Shown here: positions 27,727-35,038 of the stretch, piece by piece
Layout of the letters: each line of letters starts with the position of its first letter
Position numbering within the stretch: position 1 is the first letter of the stretch
NCBI GenBank assembly: GCA_024637295.1
Contig: JAGXFL010000013.1
Span: forward strand, 124,001-188,000
DNA: 64,000 bases
Direction of reading: 5' to 3'
From: Sulfuricurvum sp.
GTDB lineage: Bacteria > Campylobacterota > Campylobacteria > Campylobacterales > Sulfurimonadaceae
Notes under the pieces: model-generated
The model's input: only the letters and a program-made list of their open reading frames with translations
Database searches by the model: none
What the model was told of the DNA's origin: nothing
Program-made: the position numbers and the translations under genes

Positions 27727-29352
27727 TTAATCACCCTTAGATGATAAAGAATCGTTATAAACTTTTTGTAGTTTCCCAAATGCACCCAAGTCAGTTTGAA
27801 GAGAAGAAAGAGATTTGGAATCGTCAATTATGTAGGGAGTAATAACAAGAAGTAAATTATCTTTTTGCGTAATAGTCGAAGAATGTTTAAAGATGCTGCC
27901 AATATAAGGAATATCAGAAAGAAAAGGAACACCATCGTTAATAACAGACTCATAAGACTTCACAAAGCCACCTAGAACGATCGTTTCGCCATGATGAAGT
28001 ATAGAATCTGTTTTAATCTGCTGTTTGCTTGTAATGGGTTGATTGTTTGAATCAAAGACAGGTAAAATATTCTCTAAAACTGCATCAATGCTAATTGATA
28101 ATTTATCTTTAGAAGCGACTAGAGGTTTAATAGTGAGATTTAAACCAACATCAACACGATCCAAAGAGTTAGAAGTACCAGCCGCACCAGTAGTAGAACC
28201 CTTTAAAAAAGAGAGGGATTTACCAACGATCACTTTAGACTCTTTATTATTTAAACACAAAACAGAAGGCTCTGAAAGCGTTTTAGATACGCCCTCAGAT
28301 TGTAAAAGATCAAGAGCAGCACCAATAGTAAGAAGTTGTTTAACATTACCCAAAGAACCAGTAAGAGCATTTAATACTAATTCGTTTGCTGGAGCAATAG
28401 AAGAACCGCCAATATTACCAGCAAACGAGAAAAAATTAGTAGCCGAAACAATACCGCCATCGAGTCCATAACGCATACCAAGCTTAGAAGATAAATCATT
28501 ATTAAGCTCTAAAATCCTAACTTGAATATAAACCTGATATTGTTCACGATCAAGATCAGACACCAAAGCAGGAACACGATCCACTAGATCAGCATCACCA
28601 TTAACAAAAAGGCTATTAGTTTCCTGATGTATTGAAAAAGTTATAGAACCGTTAGAGTCCCTACCAAAAACAGATGAAAGCGTTTGAGATACCGAATCAG
28701 CCGAAGCATTAACCAAATGAAAAGATTTAAATGATTGATTTTTAGCCATCGGCTTAACGTCAATTTCTTTAAGGAGTTTGGATATTAACGTGATATTTTC
28801 GGGAAAATCGGAAACGATTAATTTACCAGTGCCAGTGGTGGAAACAAAAGCAGATCCCGAAGGAGAAAGAAGCGTTTTAACGCCATCGAGGATGGAAGAA
28901 ACATCACTGTAAAAAATTGGAAGCACAATAGATCCAAAAGAAGATCCCGAACGATTACCGAGATAAACATTATCATGCAATTTTAAATCTTTAGCAGGGA
29001 CGATGGAATAGTAAGAGCCATTATTAACGAGAGCATAATTATTAAGCTCCAGAGCGGATTTTAAAAGAGGTAAAAGATTATTTTTTGATATATCCATATT
29101 AGATAAATAATCTATACTGCCATCGAGCTTACCAGATACAAGAATATTTTTTCCCAGAGACTTAGAGACTAAACGTATAAACTCATTTAAAGTCATAGAA
29201 TCAAGAGTGGAAACCATAGGAGGCGGAGGAAGCAGAGGAAAGGAATTGATAACCTTAGCATCGTTTACAGGAACGACACGAGGCGGAAGTTTTAAATTAT
29301 CAACAGCTAAAAGCCAAAACGATAGAGAGAGGATTAAAATTATAGATTTCAT
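27727..29352 (-). CDS. Phage secretin (pIV-like outer-membrane channel)
   Basis: 541 residues with a signal peptide (SIILILSLSFWLLA). The N-terminal two thirds carry secretin N-domain repeats (MDISKNNLLPLLKSALELN; SFKSFHLVNASADSVSQTLS). The C-terminal secretin domain has QVYIQVRILELNNDLSSKLG, the serine/glycine-rich gate and the signature FLSDIPYIGSIFK followed by LLLVITPYII. It would form the ring through which the virion leaves the cell. Many inoviruses borrow a host secretin; this one has its own. It overlaps the Zot gene by 4 bases. Confidence 0.93.
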   Translation of the reverse strand: MKSIILILSLSFWLLAVDNLKLPPRVVPVNDAKVINSFPLLPPPPMVSTLDSMTLNEFIRLVSKSLGKNILVSGKLDGSIDYLSNMDISKNNLLPLLKSALELNNYALVNNGSYYSIVPAKDLKLHDNVYLGNRSGSSFGSIVLPIFYSDVSSILDGVKTLLSPSGSAFVSTTGTGKLIVSDFPENITLISKLLKEIDVKPMAKNQSFKSFHLVNASADSVSQTLSSVFGRDSNGSITFSIHQETNSLFVNGDADLVDRVPALVSDLDREQYQVYIQVRILELNNDLSSKLGMRYGLDGGIVSATNFFSFAGNIGGSSIAPANELVLNALTGSLGNVKQLLTIGAALDLLQSEGVSKTLSEPSVLCLNNKESKVIVGKSLSFLKGSTTGAAGTSNSLDRVDVGLNLTIKPLVASKDKLSISIDAVLENILPVFDSNNQPITSKQQIKTDSILHHGETIVLGGFVKSYESVINDGVPFLSDIPYIGSIFKHSSTITQKDNLLLVITPYIIDDSKSLSSLQTDLGAFGKLQKVYNDSLSSKGD

Positions 29353-30512
29353 TGAGTATCACCAGCAACAGAATTGAAAACTGGTTGAGGGGATGCAGTA
29401 GAAGCAGTAACAGGAATATTCCACATAGAAAAGAAGCTGATAGCATCAGAAGGGATCATATAAAGTTTATCGTTATAGACATCGCCAAAGATATTTATGG
29501 AAGAACCGCCCAATTCTTTAAAATCAATTAACTGCATGATCTGATCAAAATAAAGTTTAGGAATGTAATTAGTTTGATATGCAGGATCAACACGAGAACA
29601 ATAGAGATCATTACAACGAACACGCAAGAGCATAGAAGCAGAAACAGAAGATTTAACAGGAACAGCAATAGGATCATTAGGATTGACAGAAGAAGAAACA
29701 GCATCAGCAGGATGAATTCGGTCATCCATGCGACCAATAAAGAAATAAGAAACCAAACCAATAAAAGCAAAAGCAACAAACATAAAACCAATATATTTAT
29801 AAATAATCTTTTTAGGCTTATGAAGATCACCCGATTTATACAAAGCAAATATTTCAGGATCAGCAGTAAGAGTATGTTTATCGTAATTATTATCTTTAGT
29901 ATATAGAGGTGAATCGTGATAAAAATATTTTAGTGTTGAGTTATTTAATTGTTTCGATTTTGCTTGAGCATTGATAAATTCCTCAGTGTGACCACAATAA
30001 TCAGAAGCCATAAGCGTGGGACGATGAATAATAAAAATTATATCAAGTCCTAAATGACCATGATAACCATTTAACCATACCAAAACTGGATCAACTTTTT
30101 TAGTATAAAAACGATAAGTTTCATCAATAACGATCAAAGCTGGTGAAAGCTTATGATAACGAGCATAACGCAGTAAATCCAAATCTGATTTATCTTCAAG
30201 AGCCATAGAATGTAATTTTTCAATATGAGGATAAAAAACTTTCCAGTCTAAATAAATAGTTTCTTTAGTGTAATTATCATCATTCTTAATCAGCTCAGGA
30301 TTATGTTTAAAATAATCAGATTTAGAAGGATCAAGAGGGAAAGGCAAAAGAGAATCATTGATTTGATCAAATTTAAAACCGCCTATATTAGTCCAGCAAT
30401 ATTGACGTTCATTAAAATTACTAGAATTAGGATCAATGAAATTTTTTTGAATATACCATACTCCCCGATAACTTTTTCCAGTTCGAGGCAATCCAGTAAA
30501 AAAAGTGATCAT
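29349..30512 (-). CDS. Zot-family assembly ATPase (pI-like)
   Basis: 387 residues. Walker A GLPRTGKSY at residues 8-16 and Walker B ALIVIDETYRFY (about 165) define the Zot/FtsK-related domain. A single membrane helix (about 248-270, YIGFMFVAFAFIGLVSYFFIG) separates it from a periplasmic tail. In filamentous phages this inner-membrane ATPase drives virion assembly and docks to the secretin. The name zonular occludens toxin is historical and does not imply a toxin here. Overlaps of 4 bases with both neighbours show translational coupling. Confidence 0.93.
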   Translation of the reverse strand: MITFFTGLPRTGKSYRGVWYIQKNFIDPNSSNFNERQYCWTNIGGFKFDQINDSLLPFPLDPSKSDYFKHNPELIKNDDNYTKETIYLDWKVFYPHIEKLHSMALEDKSDLDLLRYARYHKLSPALIVIDETYRFYTKKVDPVLVWLNGYHGHLGLDIIFIIHRPTLMASDYCGHTEEFINAQAKSKQLNNSTLKYFYHDSPLYTKDNNYDKHTLTADPEIFALYKSGDLHKPKKIIYKYIGFMFVAFAFIGLVSYFFIGRMDDRIHPADAVSSSVNPNDPIAVPVKSSVSASMLLRVRCNDLYCSRVDPAYQTNYIPKLYFDQIMQLIDFKELGGSSINIFGDVYNDKLYMIPSDAISFFSMWNIPVTASTASPQPVFNSVAGDTQ

Positions 30513-30781
30513 GTGGCACGTACAAACGCTAAAACTTGTTTAGCACCAAAACCAGCAAGAACAATCGTTATATAAAGAGCGAGAGCCTGTAATACACCTA
30601 AATAAGAAGCAACAACAAAAATAGAGTTCTGGATCATGTAAGGTCTAACAAGATCAAAAAGAAACGCAAGTGAAAAAGCGATAAGACCAGTAAATAAAGT
30701 AAAGATCATCATTTTTAAAACAAAAGGATGCTTAACGAGAAAAGCAAAAGCAGAACCTAAAAGAGATAATATAGCTGGCAT
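30509..30781 (-). CDS. DUF2523-like minor coat protein (pVI-like)
   Basis: 90 residues, almost wholly hydrophobic, with three probable membrane helices. Size, composition and position between the pIII-like gene and zot match DUF2523 proteins, the counterpart of Ff pVI, which caps the virion end together with pIII. It starts one base after the end of the pIII-like gene and overlaps zot by 4 bases. Confidence 0.82.
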   Translation of the reverse strand: MPAILSLLGSAFAFLVKHPFVLKMMIFTLFTGLIAFSLAFLFDLVRPYMIQNSIFVVASYLGVLQALALYITIVLAGFGAKQVLAFVRAT

Positions 30782-30782
30782 T

Positions 30783-32285
30783 TTAAACCCCCGAAATAAC
30801 TGTTATAAATGCGGCAATAGCGGCAACAAACAAGAAAAGATTTCGAATAGCATCCAATGGCAAATTATCAAGCATAGATTGATCAAAAACCACAAAATGA
30901 CGACCATACAGAGTAAAACCATAAGAAGGAATAGAACCACCACCCAAAGCATTTAAACCCAATGGATCAGTATAAATAAAACCGCTATATGATCCCTTGA
31001 CCTGTGCATCAAGATTACCAAAACCTTCAGTACCATCTGAAAGAGTAGGAGCATCACCAGCAGTAATAGCGTTTTTGATTTCATCCAATTTACTTAAAAT
31101 ATCAGTATTTGTTTTTAAAGAAGGATCAATAGGTTTAGTTGCATTAATATCATTAGTAGGAGTTACACCAGCAACAATATCATCCCAATATTTTTGTGTT
31201 TCGTTGTAATTAGCCTGAATGTCAGCCATCCATTTATCTTGTGCATCAAAAACACCACTAGAAGAACCCGAAACAGTAGGAGCAGAAGAACCCGAAACAG
31301 GTTTAGCAGTGATAGAGCCATCAGGATTTTGAATAACTGAAAAAGGGGAAACTTGTGTTTTTATTTGAGTAGGGGAAACTTGTGTTTCAGTTTTAACAGT
31401 ATTATCGCTGTAATCATACGTTGATTTTACAGTGCCTGTAAGATCGAGGGGAGTAGAACGAGTATCATTTACAAAATCAACTTTAGAAGGATCAGCCATT
31501 TGATCAACAACAGATTGAGGAACAAATACAGCTTCTGTGACTCGTTTTTTTGTATCATCATTAAGGGTAACGCTTTGACCAGAAATAGGAGTAGAACCAT
31601 CAGAAGGAGTATAATTAGCTAAACTCACTTTAATGGTTTTACCACCAGCAGTAACAGCAGAACCCATATTTCCAGCGTTATCAGAAAAATTAGGTGTAGA
31701 ATTTAGAGCAAAATATAATGCACCAGCCCCATATGAATGAACACCAGCCGCAATCAGACCAGCAGAAGCACCAAACGTGAACGGTAATCCAATTACACCA
31801 GCCGCAGTCATAAGGAAACCGCCAATTTTTAGACCAGTCCCAACAACAAAACCAACTTTATTTTGCTTAATACCAGTTTTGAATTCTGCTTCTGTGATAC
31901 ATTTACCTTCAAGAGTCCAGCCGCCATGTTCCATACAAGCAACACGATCACCATCATAATTACTTAAAGGAGGTAAAGCACAAACATTATAAGGAGCAAT
32001 AGAAACATAACCAGCAGAACAAGAAGAAGCAGAATAATTCGTATAAAAAACATCAAATTTACTATAACCATAAGCAGAAGATACAAAAACATACTCCATT
32101 TTTTGCATATAATAACAATCACCATTATAAGTAGTAGCAATAGATTGACCATAACTATCTAATCGACTAATGCCGTTAGGGTCTTTACCAGAAGATGAAA
32201 CAACAAAAGAAACGGAAGGATCAGAACAAGTAGCAGAAAAAGAAGAACTAAATAAAAAAGAAATTAATAATATAGAATATTTCAT
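30783..32285 (-). CDS. pIII-like adsorption protein (TspB-like architecture)
   Basis: 500 residues. A signal peptide (YSILLISFLFSSSFSA) is followed by a Cys-containing N-terminal domain (to about 130), a Gly/Ala-rich hydrophobic segment (about 140-190), a long Ser/Thr/Pro linker with short in-frame duplications, and a C-terminal membrane anchor (NLFLFVAAIAAFITVISGV). This fits the virion-tip protein that binds the host receptor and ends assembly; it also resembles the Neisseria phage protein TspB in layout. The start overlaps the 42-codon gene upstream (TAATG). The receptor cannot be read from sequence. Confidence 0.8.
   Translation of the reverse strand: MKYSILLISFLFSSSFSATCSDPSVSFVVSSSGKDPNGISRLDSYGQSIATTYNGDCYYMQKMEYVFVSSAYGYSKFDVFYTNYSASSCSAGYVSIAPYNVCALPPLSNYDGDRVACMEHGGWTLEGKCITEAEFKTGIKQNKVGFVVGTGLKIGGFLMTAAGVIGLPFTFGASAGLIAAGVHSYGAGALYFALNSTPNFSDNAGNMGSAVTAGGKTIKVSLANYTPSDGSTPISGQSVTLNDDTKKRVTEAVFVPQSVVDQMADPSKVDFVNDTRSTPLDLTGTVKSTYDYSDNTVKTETQVSPTQIKTQVSPFSVIQNPDGSITAKPVSGSSAPTVSGSSSGVFDAQDKWMADIQANYNETQKYWDDIVAGVTPTNDINATKPIDPSLKTNTDILSKLDEIKNAITAGDAPTLSDGTEGFGNLDAQVKGSYSGFIYTDPLGLNALGGGSIPSYGFTLYGRHFVVFDQSMLDNLPLDAIRNLFLFVAAIAAFITVISGV
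31261..31300 (-). repeat. 16-bp in-frame duplication in the pIII-like linker
   Basis: The 16-mer at 31261-31276 recurs at 31285-31300, offset 24 bp or 8 codons, giving repeated Val-Ser-Gly-Ser-Ser residues. A second 17-bp duplication lies nearby at 31344-31387. Confidence 0.8.
31344..31387 (-). repeat. 17-bp in-frame duplication in the pIII-like linker
   Basis: The 17-mer at 31344-31360 recurs at 31371-31387, offset 27 bp or 9 codons, giving the repeated peptide TQVSP. The reading frame is kept, as expected for a flexible spacer. Confidence 0.8.
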
Positions 32286-32413
32286 TATCTACCCTTCATC
32301 ATTGTAATACCAGCGGAAGCAATAAAATAGAAAATTGCCAAAGTAGCAGGAAGCGAAAAAAAGAAATCAAAAGCAGGATCGCCAGTTATTGCGAAAGTTA
32401 AAAAAGTAATCAT
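32285..32413 (-). CDS. 42-residue membrane protein (small virion protein candidate)
   Basis: Starts at ATG 32413 and ends at TAA 32285. It encodes one long hydrophobic region (FFFSLPATLAIFYFIASAG) and a basic end (MMKGR). Both ends are coupled to neighbours through TAATG overlaps: the stop of the 62-residue gene overlaps its start, and its stop overlaps the start of the pIII-like gene. Size and position match the Ff minor coat proteins pVII/pIX (about 32 residues). It is short enough to be missed by automatic callers. Confidence 0.72.
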   Translation of the reverse strand: MITFLTFAITGDPAFDFFFSLPATLAIFYFIASAGITMMKGR

Positions 32414-32601
32414 TATTTCAACTTCCAAATAAATAGACCAAGAAGAAAGCCAGAAAGAGTACCAGCGTAAGCCATGCTATATTCGTAATCTGATGTAGTC
32501 ATACCAAGAGAAGCCGCATTAACAGCAGGATCGGGAGAGAACACAGCAAAGCACGAAGTAACCGCACCTATTAAAAAAATGATAAGTGCGGATTTAAACA
32601 T
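32413..32601 (-). CDS. 62-residue membrane protein (pVII/pIX-like candidate)
   Basis: Two hydrophobic segments (KSALIIFLIGAVTSCFAVF and GTLSGFLLGLFIW) flank a short polar loop; the first may be a cleaved signal peptide. It starts 3 bases after the pVIII-like gene and overlaps the next gene by one base. The position suggests a minor coat protein at one virion tip. No homolog is recognised by eye. Confidence 0.7.
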   Translation of the reverse strand: MFKSALIIFLIGAVTSCFAVFSPDPAVNAASLGMTTSDYEYSMAYAGTLSGFLLGLFIWKLK

Positions 32602-32604
32602 TAC

Positions 32605-32862
32605 TTACTTACCAGTAAGACCAAGAATTTTACGGAAACCGTAAAGGACAATGGAAACACCAAGAATAGCTAAGAAAACCAAAGTGACATCAGCCGTAGC
32701 GGTAGTCATAGGAACATCAGTAGCAGTCAAAGCAGCAGCAGCTTTTTGTGGTGCAGTAGCTAAAACAGCAGCACCAAGACCAAGAGCAGCTAAAGCTTTA
32801 TCTTTAGCTTTACCAGCGAAAGAAACAACGGCATTGAAGCCTATTTTGATAGAATTGAACAT
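32605..32862 (-). CDS. Major coat protein (pVIII-like)
   Basis: 85 residues from the ATG at 32862, preceded by AAGGGG. The frame is open upstream but the extra residues do not look like a signal peptide. A long leader ends with an Ala-rich cleavage-like site (QKAAAA), leaving a mature peptide of about 42 residues: a short acidic/Thr-rich N-terminus, one membrane helix (VTLVFLAILGVSIVLYGF) and a basic C-terminus (RKILGLTGK). This is the pattern of filamentous phage major coat proteins, whose basic end contacts the DNA. It lies between the ssDNA-binding candidate and two tiny membrane proteins. Confidence 0.85.
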   Translation of the reverse strand: MFNSIKIGFNAVVSFAGKAKDKALAALGLGAAVLATAPQKAAAALTATDVPMTTATADVTLVFLAILGVSIVLYGFRKILGLTGK

Positions 32863-32942
32863 GAAAACCCCTTTTGGGTATAAAAATATTTTGGACTTAC
32901 GTAAAGGATTAAATTTCAGTGATCCAGTTACCGCCAACATCG

Positions 32943-33359
32943 TTATGCCTTCTGAGTTTGTTTAGGTTCAGTAGGTGAACCCATTTTTTTAAGGAAATCA
33001 GAACCATTATCGAAAGACGTTACTAAAGCAACATCCTTTTTTTGTCCATCTTGATGAGTTATAGGAAGATCACCCGAAATATAAAAAGGTGATTTAGAAT
33101 TGCGAAGTTTACGAATAGCTTCACTTACAAGAGCAGCTTGATCTTCTGATTCACACGGAATTTTAAATTCGATAGAAGTTTCAACTTCTTGAAGTCCTAC
33201 ACGCTTATCCATACGCTCAACAACGTTACGAGAACGGAATTTGACAGAAGCAGAGTAAGAATTACCGTTATTCATGCTTCCTGAACCACCTGGCTTAATT
33301 GTTCCAACTTCTAAGATTTCGTAGTTTGTACGAAAACCTTGGCTAATAACTTGATTCAT
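32943..33359 (-). CDS. Candidate phage ssDNA-binding protein (pV-like)
   Basis: 138 residues, polar and soluble, predicted to be mostly beta. No family signature is recognised by eye. Position just before the major coat gene is that of Ff gene V, whose product coats the single-stranded genome and represses translation of gene II. It has the leader box TTAGGAGTGATA 1 base before its ATG, shared with rep. The pV assignment is mainly from position. Confidence 0.55.
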   Translation of the reverse strand: MNQVISQGFRTNYEILEVGTIKPGGSGSMNNGNSYSASVKFRSRNVVERMDKRVGLQEVETSIEFKIPCESEDQAALVSEAIRKLRNSKSPFYISGDLPITHQDGQKKDVALVTSFDNGSDFLKKMGSPTEPKQTQKA

Positions 33360-33360
33360 G

Positions 33361-33372
33361 TATCACTCCTAA
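33361..33372 (-). promoter_or_regulatory. Leader box of the ssDNA-binding candidate gene
   Basis: The minus strand reads TTAGGAGTGATA immediately before the start at 33359. It is the third copy of the shared leader. Nine bases (GGAGTGATA) are complementary to the hairpin-loop sequence at 33414-33424, upstream in the same transcript. Confidence 0.75.
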
Positions 33373-33407
33373 TTAGGCAAAATTTTTTCTATCTCTTCAT
33401 TTTTTAA

Positions 33408-33433
33408 CGTCCCGGAGTGATAGCAAGGGGACG
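33408..33433 (-). promoter_or_regulatory. Hairpin displaying a complement of the leader boxes
   Basis: A 6-bp stem (CGTCCC/GGGACG) encloses a 14-base loop. On the minus strand, which is the operon transcript strand, the loop contains GCTATCACTCC. This is perfectly complementary to GGAGTGATAGC in the leaders of rep and of the first gene, and over 9 bases to the leader of the gene at 33359. A second small inverted repeat (TCTCA/TGAGA) lies at 33447-33462. The whole 33373-33474 gap is non-coding. It may be a regulatory RNA element or part of an origin. Confidence 0.6.
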
Positions 33434-33474
33434 ATTGGGCTTATAATCTCACCGTGATGAGAAATGCCAATGAG

Positions 33475-33780
33475 TTAAAAATGAATTAAACGAACACTGT
33501 AAAAAATATAAGGAACTGAAGGAACTGGAATAGTAAAATGACCATACCAAACTTGGAAAGTTAAACAATGAGACTTATGATGGAATTCAACCTCAGGCGA
33601 TAAGAATTTTTTAGCAGTAAGACGTGCAATAAATTTAGAGATATTTTTAGCGCTTTCGTTGTAATATTTGTAAGCGTTACTATCTACTGTAAAAAGAGAT
33701 GGTTGGGGGAGTGATAGACCTGCTTTTTTCTTATTAGTCGATCTACCGAAAGGTGAGGTTTGGCGGTTATTTTGTTTCAT
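33475..33780 (-). CDS. Small basic prophage protein, unknown
   Basis: About 101 residues from the ATG at 33780; an upstream in-frame GTG lies inside the Shine-Dalgarno region and is rejected. The N-terminal 30 residues are very basic (KQNNRQTSPFGRSTNKKKAG), which suggests nucleic acid binding; the rest contains His, Tyr and Phe-rich strands. First gene of the structural operon, with the shared leader box 8 bases upstream. No family recognised. By position it may be a replication accessory or regulatory protein. Confidence 0.65.
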   Translation of the reverse strand: MKQNNRQTSPFGRSTNKKKAGLSLPQPSLFTVDSNAYKYYNESAKNISKFIARLTAKKFLSPEVEFHHKSHCLTFQVWYGHFTIPVPSVPYIFYSVRLIHF

Positions 33781-33781
33781 G

Positions 33782-33797
33782 GCTATCACTCCTAAAT
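33782..33797 (-). promoter_or_regulatory. Leader box of the first operon gene
   Basis: The 16-base minus-strand sequence ATTTAGGAGTGATAGC is identical to that before rep at 27706-27721. Here it precedes the ATG at 33780 by one base plus the spacer. Confidence 0.75.
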
Positions 33798-33889
33798 CTG
33801 AATTAATCAGATATTTAAATCTAAAATATTAAGATAGAAGTATATTATCTTAAATAACTTGAATATAAACTTAAATATAAGGAATTATT
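33798..33889. promoter_or_regulatory. Divergent promoter/operator region of the prophage
   Basis: A very AT-rich 92-base gap separates the minus-strand phage operon from the plus-strand HTH gene. It contains two dyads: CTGA-ATTAA-TCAG at 33798-33810 and TAAGATA/TATCTTA at 33830-33852. These are reasonable operator sites for the divergent HTH protein, in the usual lysogeny-switch layout. No binding site consensus is known to me. Confidence 0.5.
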
Positions 33890-34135
33890 GTGACAAAGAA
33901 AGAAATATCTGAAATATTAGGAATTGATCAAAATACAATCAAAAATTGGGAAAGAAATAGACCGCAGCTGCACAAAATAGTTATGGATCATTTTGAAAAC
34001 AATCCCATATCACATGATCTAAATGATAAGGAATATTTAAAAAATGAAATCAACAAAGCAATTGACGGATTACCACAATCAAAAGCAAAAAAATTCTATC
34101 ACTTGATCATGGCAGAATTGTCAGATTTTGAATAA
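33890..34135 (+). CDS. HTH regulator, lysogeny control candidate
   Basis: 81 residues from a GTG start with TAAGGA upstream. The first 27 residues form a helix-turn-helix (KKEISEILGIDQNTIKNWER) like small phage or homeodomain-like regulators that bind DNA. The rest is a helical, probably oligomerising segment. It is transcribed away from the phage operon across a region with inverted repeats, so it is the obvious candidate for the repressor. A membrane protein gene follows 12 bases later. Confidence 0.75.
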   Translation: MTKKEISEILGIDQNTIKNWERNRPQLHKIVMDHFENNPISHDLNDKEYLKNEINKAIDGLPQSKAKKFYHLIMAELSDFE

Positions 34136-34147
34136 AGGATATATGAA

Positions 34148-34675
34148 ATGGAACTTGCAATAATATTTTTTATAGTTCCACTAGGATTAACGATCTTTGC
34201 AATAGCGTATTCAAAAATTCACAAAACATCAAATGAAGAAAGTAAAAAATATAGTTTCGTAAAAAAAACGTTTACTGCAAATGTCGATCATGATAGTTAT
34301 TTAAAAAACTTTAATTCAAAACAGAACTATGAAAATGAAAATAAAAAAACAAATTTAAAAACGATTGGATTTATAGGAACTTTGATCATAGCAGTTTTTA
34401 TAATATCAAAAGTATGGACATCAAATCCAATAATAGGAAAATGGCAAAGTGAAAGAACAATGTCTTTCATAGGAAAATCCATAAGTGAAATCGAATTTAC
34501 AAGTGATAGTCAATATGCTCTAGGAATGAAATTTAAAGTAAAATATGAAATAGATGAAAAAAAAATTATAGTAACTGATGAATTTGGAATTGGAACTATT
34601 TACGAAGTAATAGATAAAGAAACTATGAGAACAAATGTTTTTGGAATAGAAACGATTTATAGAAAGATAAAATAG
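34148..34675 (+). CDS. Two-helix membrane protein with lipocalin-like tail, unknown
   Basis: 175 residues. Helix 1 at about 2-20 and helix 2 at about 75-92 (TIGFIGTLIIAVFIISKVW) flank a lysine- and asparagine-rich loop. The C-terminal domain begins IIGKWQSERTMSF and continues with regular strands, like small lipocalin or DUF-type beta domains that start with G-x-W. It is cotranscribed with the HTH gene and is not part of the known virion set, so it may act in the lysogen, for example in exclusion of related phages. That function is speculation. Confidence 0.65.
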   Translation: MELAIIFFIVPLGLTIFAIAYSKIHKTSNEESKKYSFVKKTFTANVDHDSYLKNFNSKQNYENENKKTNLKTIGFIGTLIIAVFIISKVWTSNPIIGKWQSERTMSFIGKSISEIEFTSDSQYALGMKFKVKYEIDEKKIIVTDEFGIGTIYEVIDKETMRTNVFGIETIYRKIK

Positions 34676-34730
34676 TAATCCAAATAACCTTTTAATAGAA
34701 TGTCTGAAAACTTTTGATAAGTTGACAAGG

Positions 34731-34836
34731 AAGGGCGGCAAAGCCGCCCTTCTGGACACCGCCGAAGTATCGGCGGCTCTCCGTCGGCTTACTCCCATAC
34801 GCGCAAGAGCGCGATTGGTCGATACGCCTTCCGACG
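34731..34836. other. GC-rich hairpin cluster: candidate phage origin/packaging signal
   Basis: Three hairpins follow each other in an otherwise AT-rich element: a 9-bp stem AAGGGCGGC/GCCGCCCTT with loop AAA (34731-34751); a 7-bp stem CCGCCGA/TCGGCGG with a 4-base loop (34759-34776); and an outer stem CGTCGG/CCGACG (34782-34787 with 34831-34836) enclosing CGCGC-AAGA-GCGCG (34800-34813). Ff phages carry a comparable row of hairpins in the intergenic region as packaging signal and minus- and plus-strand origins. No coding potential is visible. Confidence 0.65.
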
Positions 34837-34853
34837 TCGCCATAATACATTAT

Positions 34854-34977
34854 GATTAACTAATCGGGTCTAATTCTAGTATTGATTACAGCATAAAAAA
34901 AGGAGTGTTTGCGCTATGCGATACCATGCAGGGAGCATGGGAAAATATTGTTTAGAACCCTAAAGGGACAATATTTT
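34854..34977. repeat. Second set of inverted repeats near attR
   Basis: Contains GATTA-AC-TAATC (34854-34865), CCATGC-AGGGA-GCATGG (34924-34940) and a 10-bp perfect arm pair AAAATATTGT/ACAATATTTT (34942-34951 and 34968-34977). An AAGGAG followed by ATG at 34916 would read a 15-codon peptide; it is not called as a gene. The stretch 34676-35038 otherwise holds no gene. Confidence 0.6.
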
Positions 34978-35038
34978 TATTTATGAAGAATAACGACCTT
35001 GAAAGCCGTAAAATAGGGATATAAAAGTGGTGTATTTT

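Noticed and set aside
29349-30512. Zot protein as a toxin
   Set aside because: The Walker motifs, single membrane helix and operon position are those of the phage assembly ATPase; nothing suggests an enterotoxin function.
32863-32940. Longer start for the major coat protein
   Set aside because: The extra residues lack signal-peptide character, and AAGGGG with the right spacing precedes the ATG at 32862.
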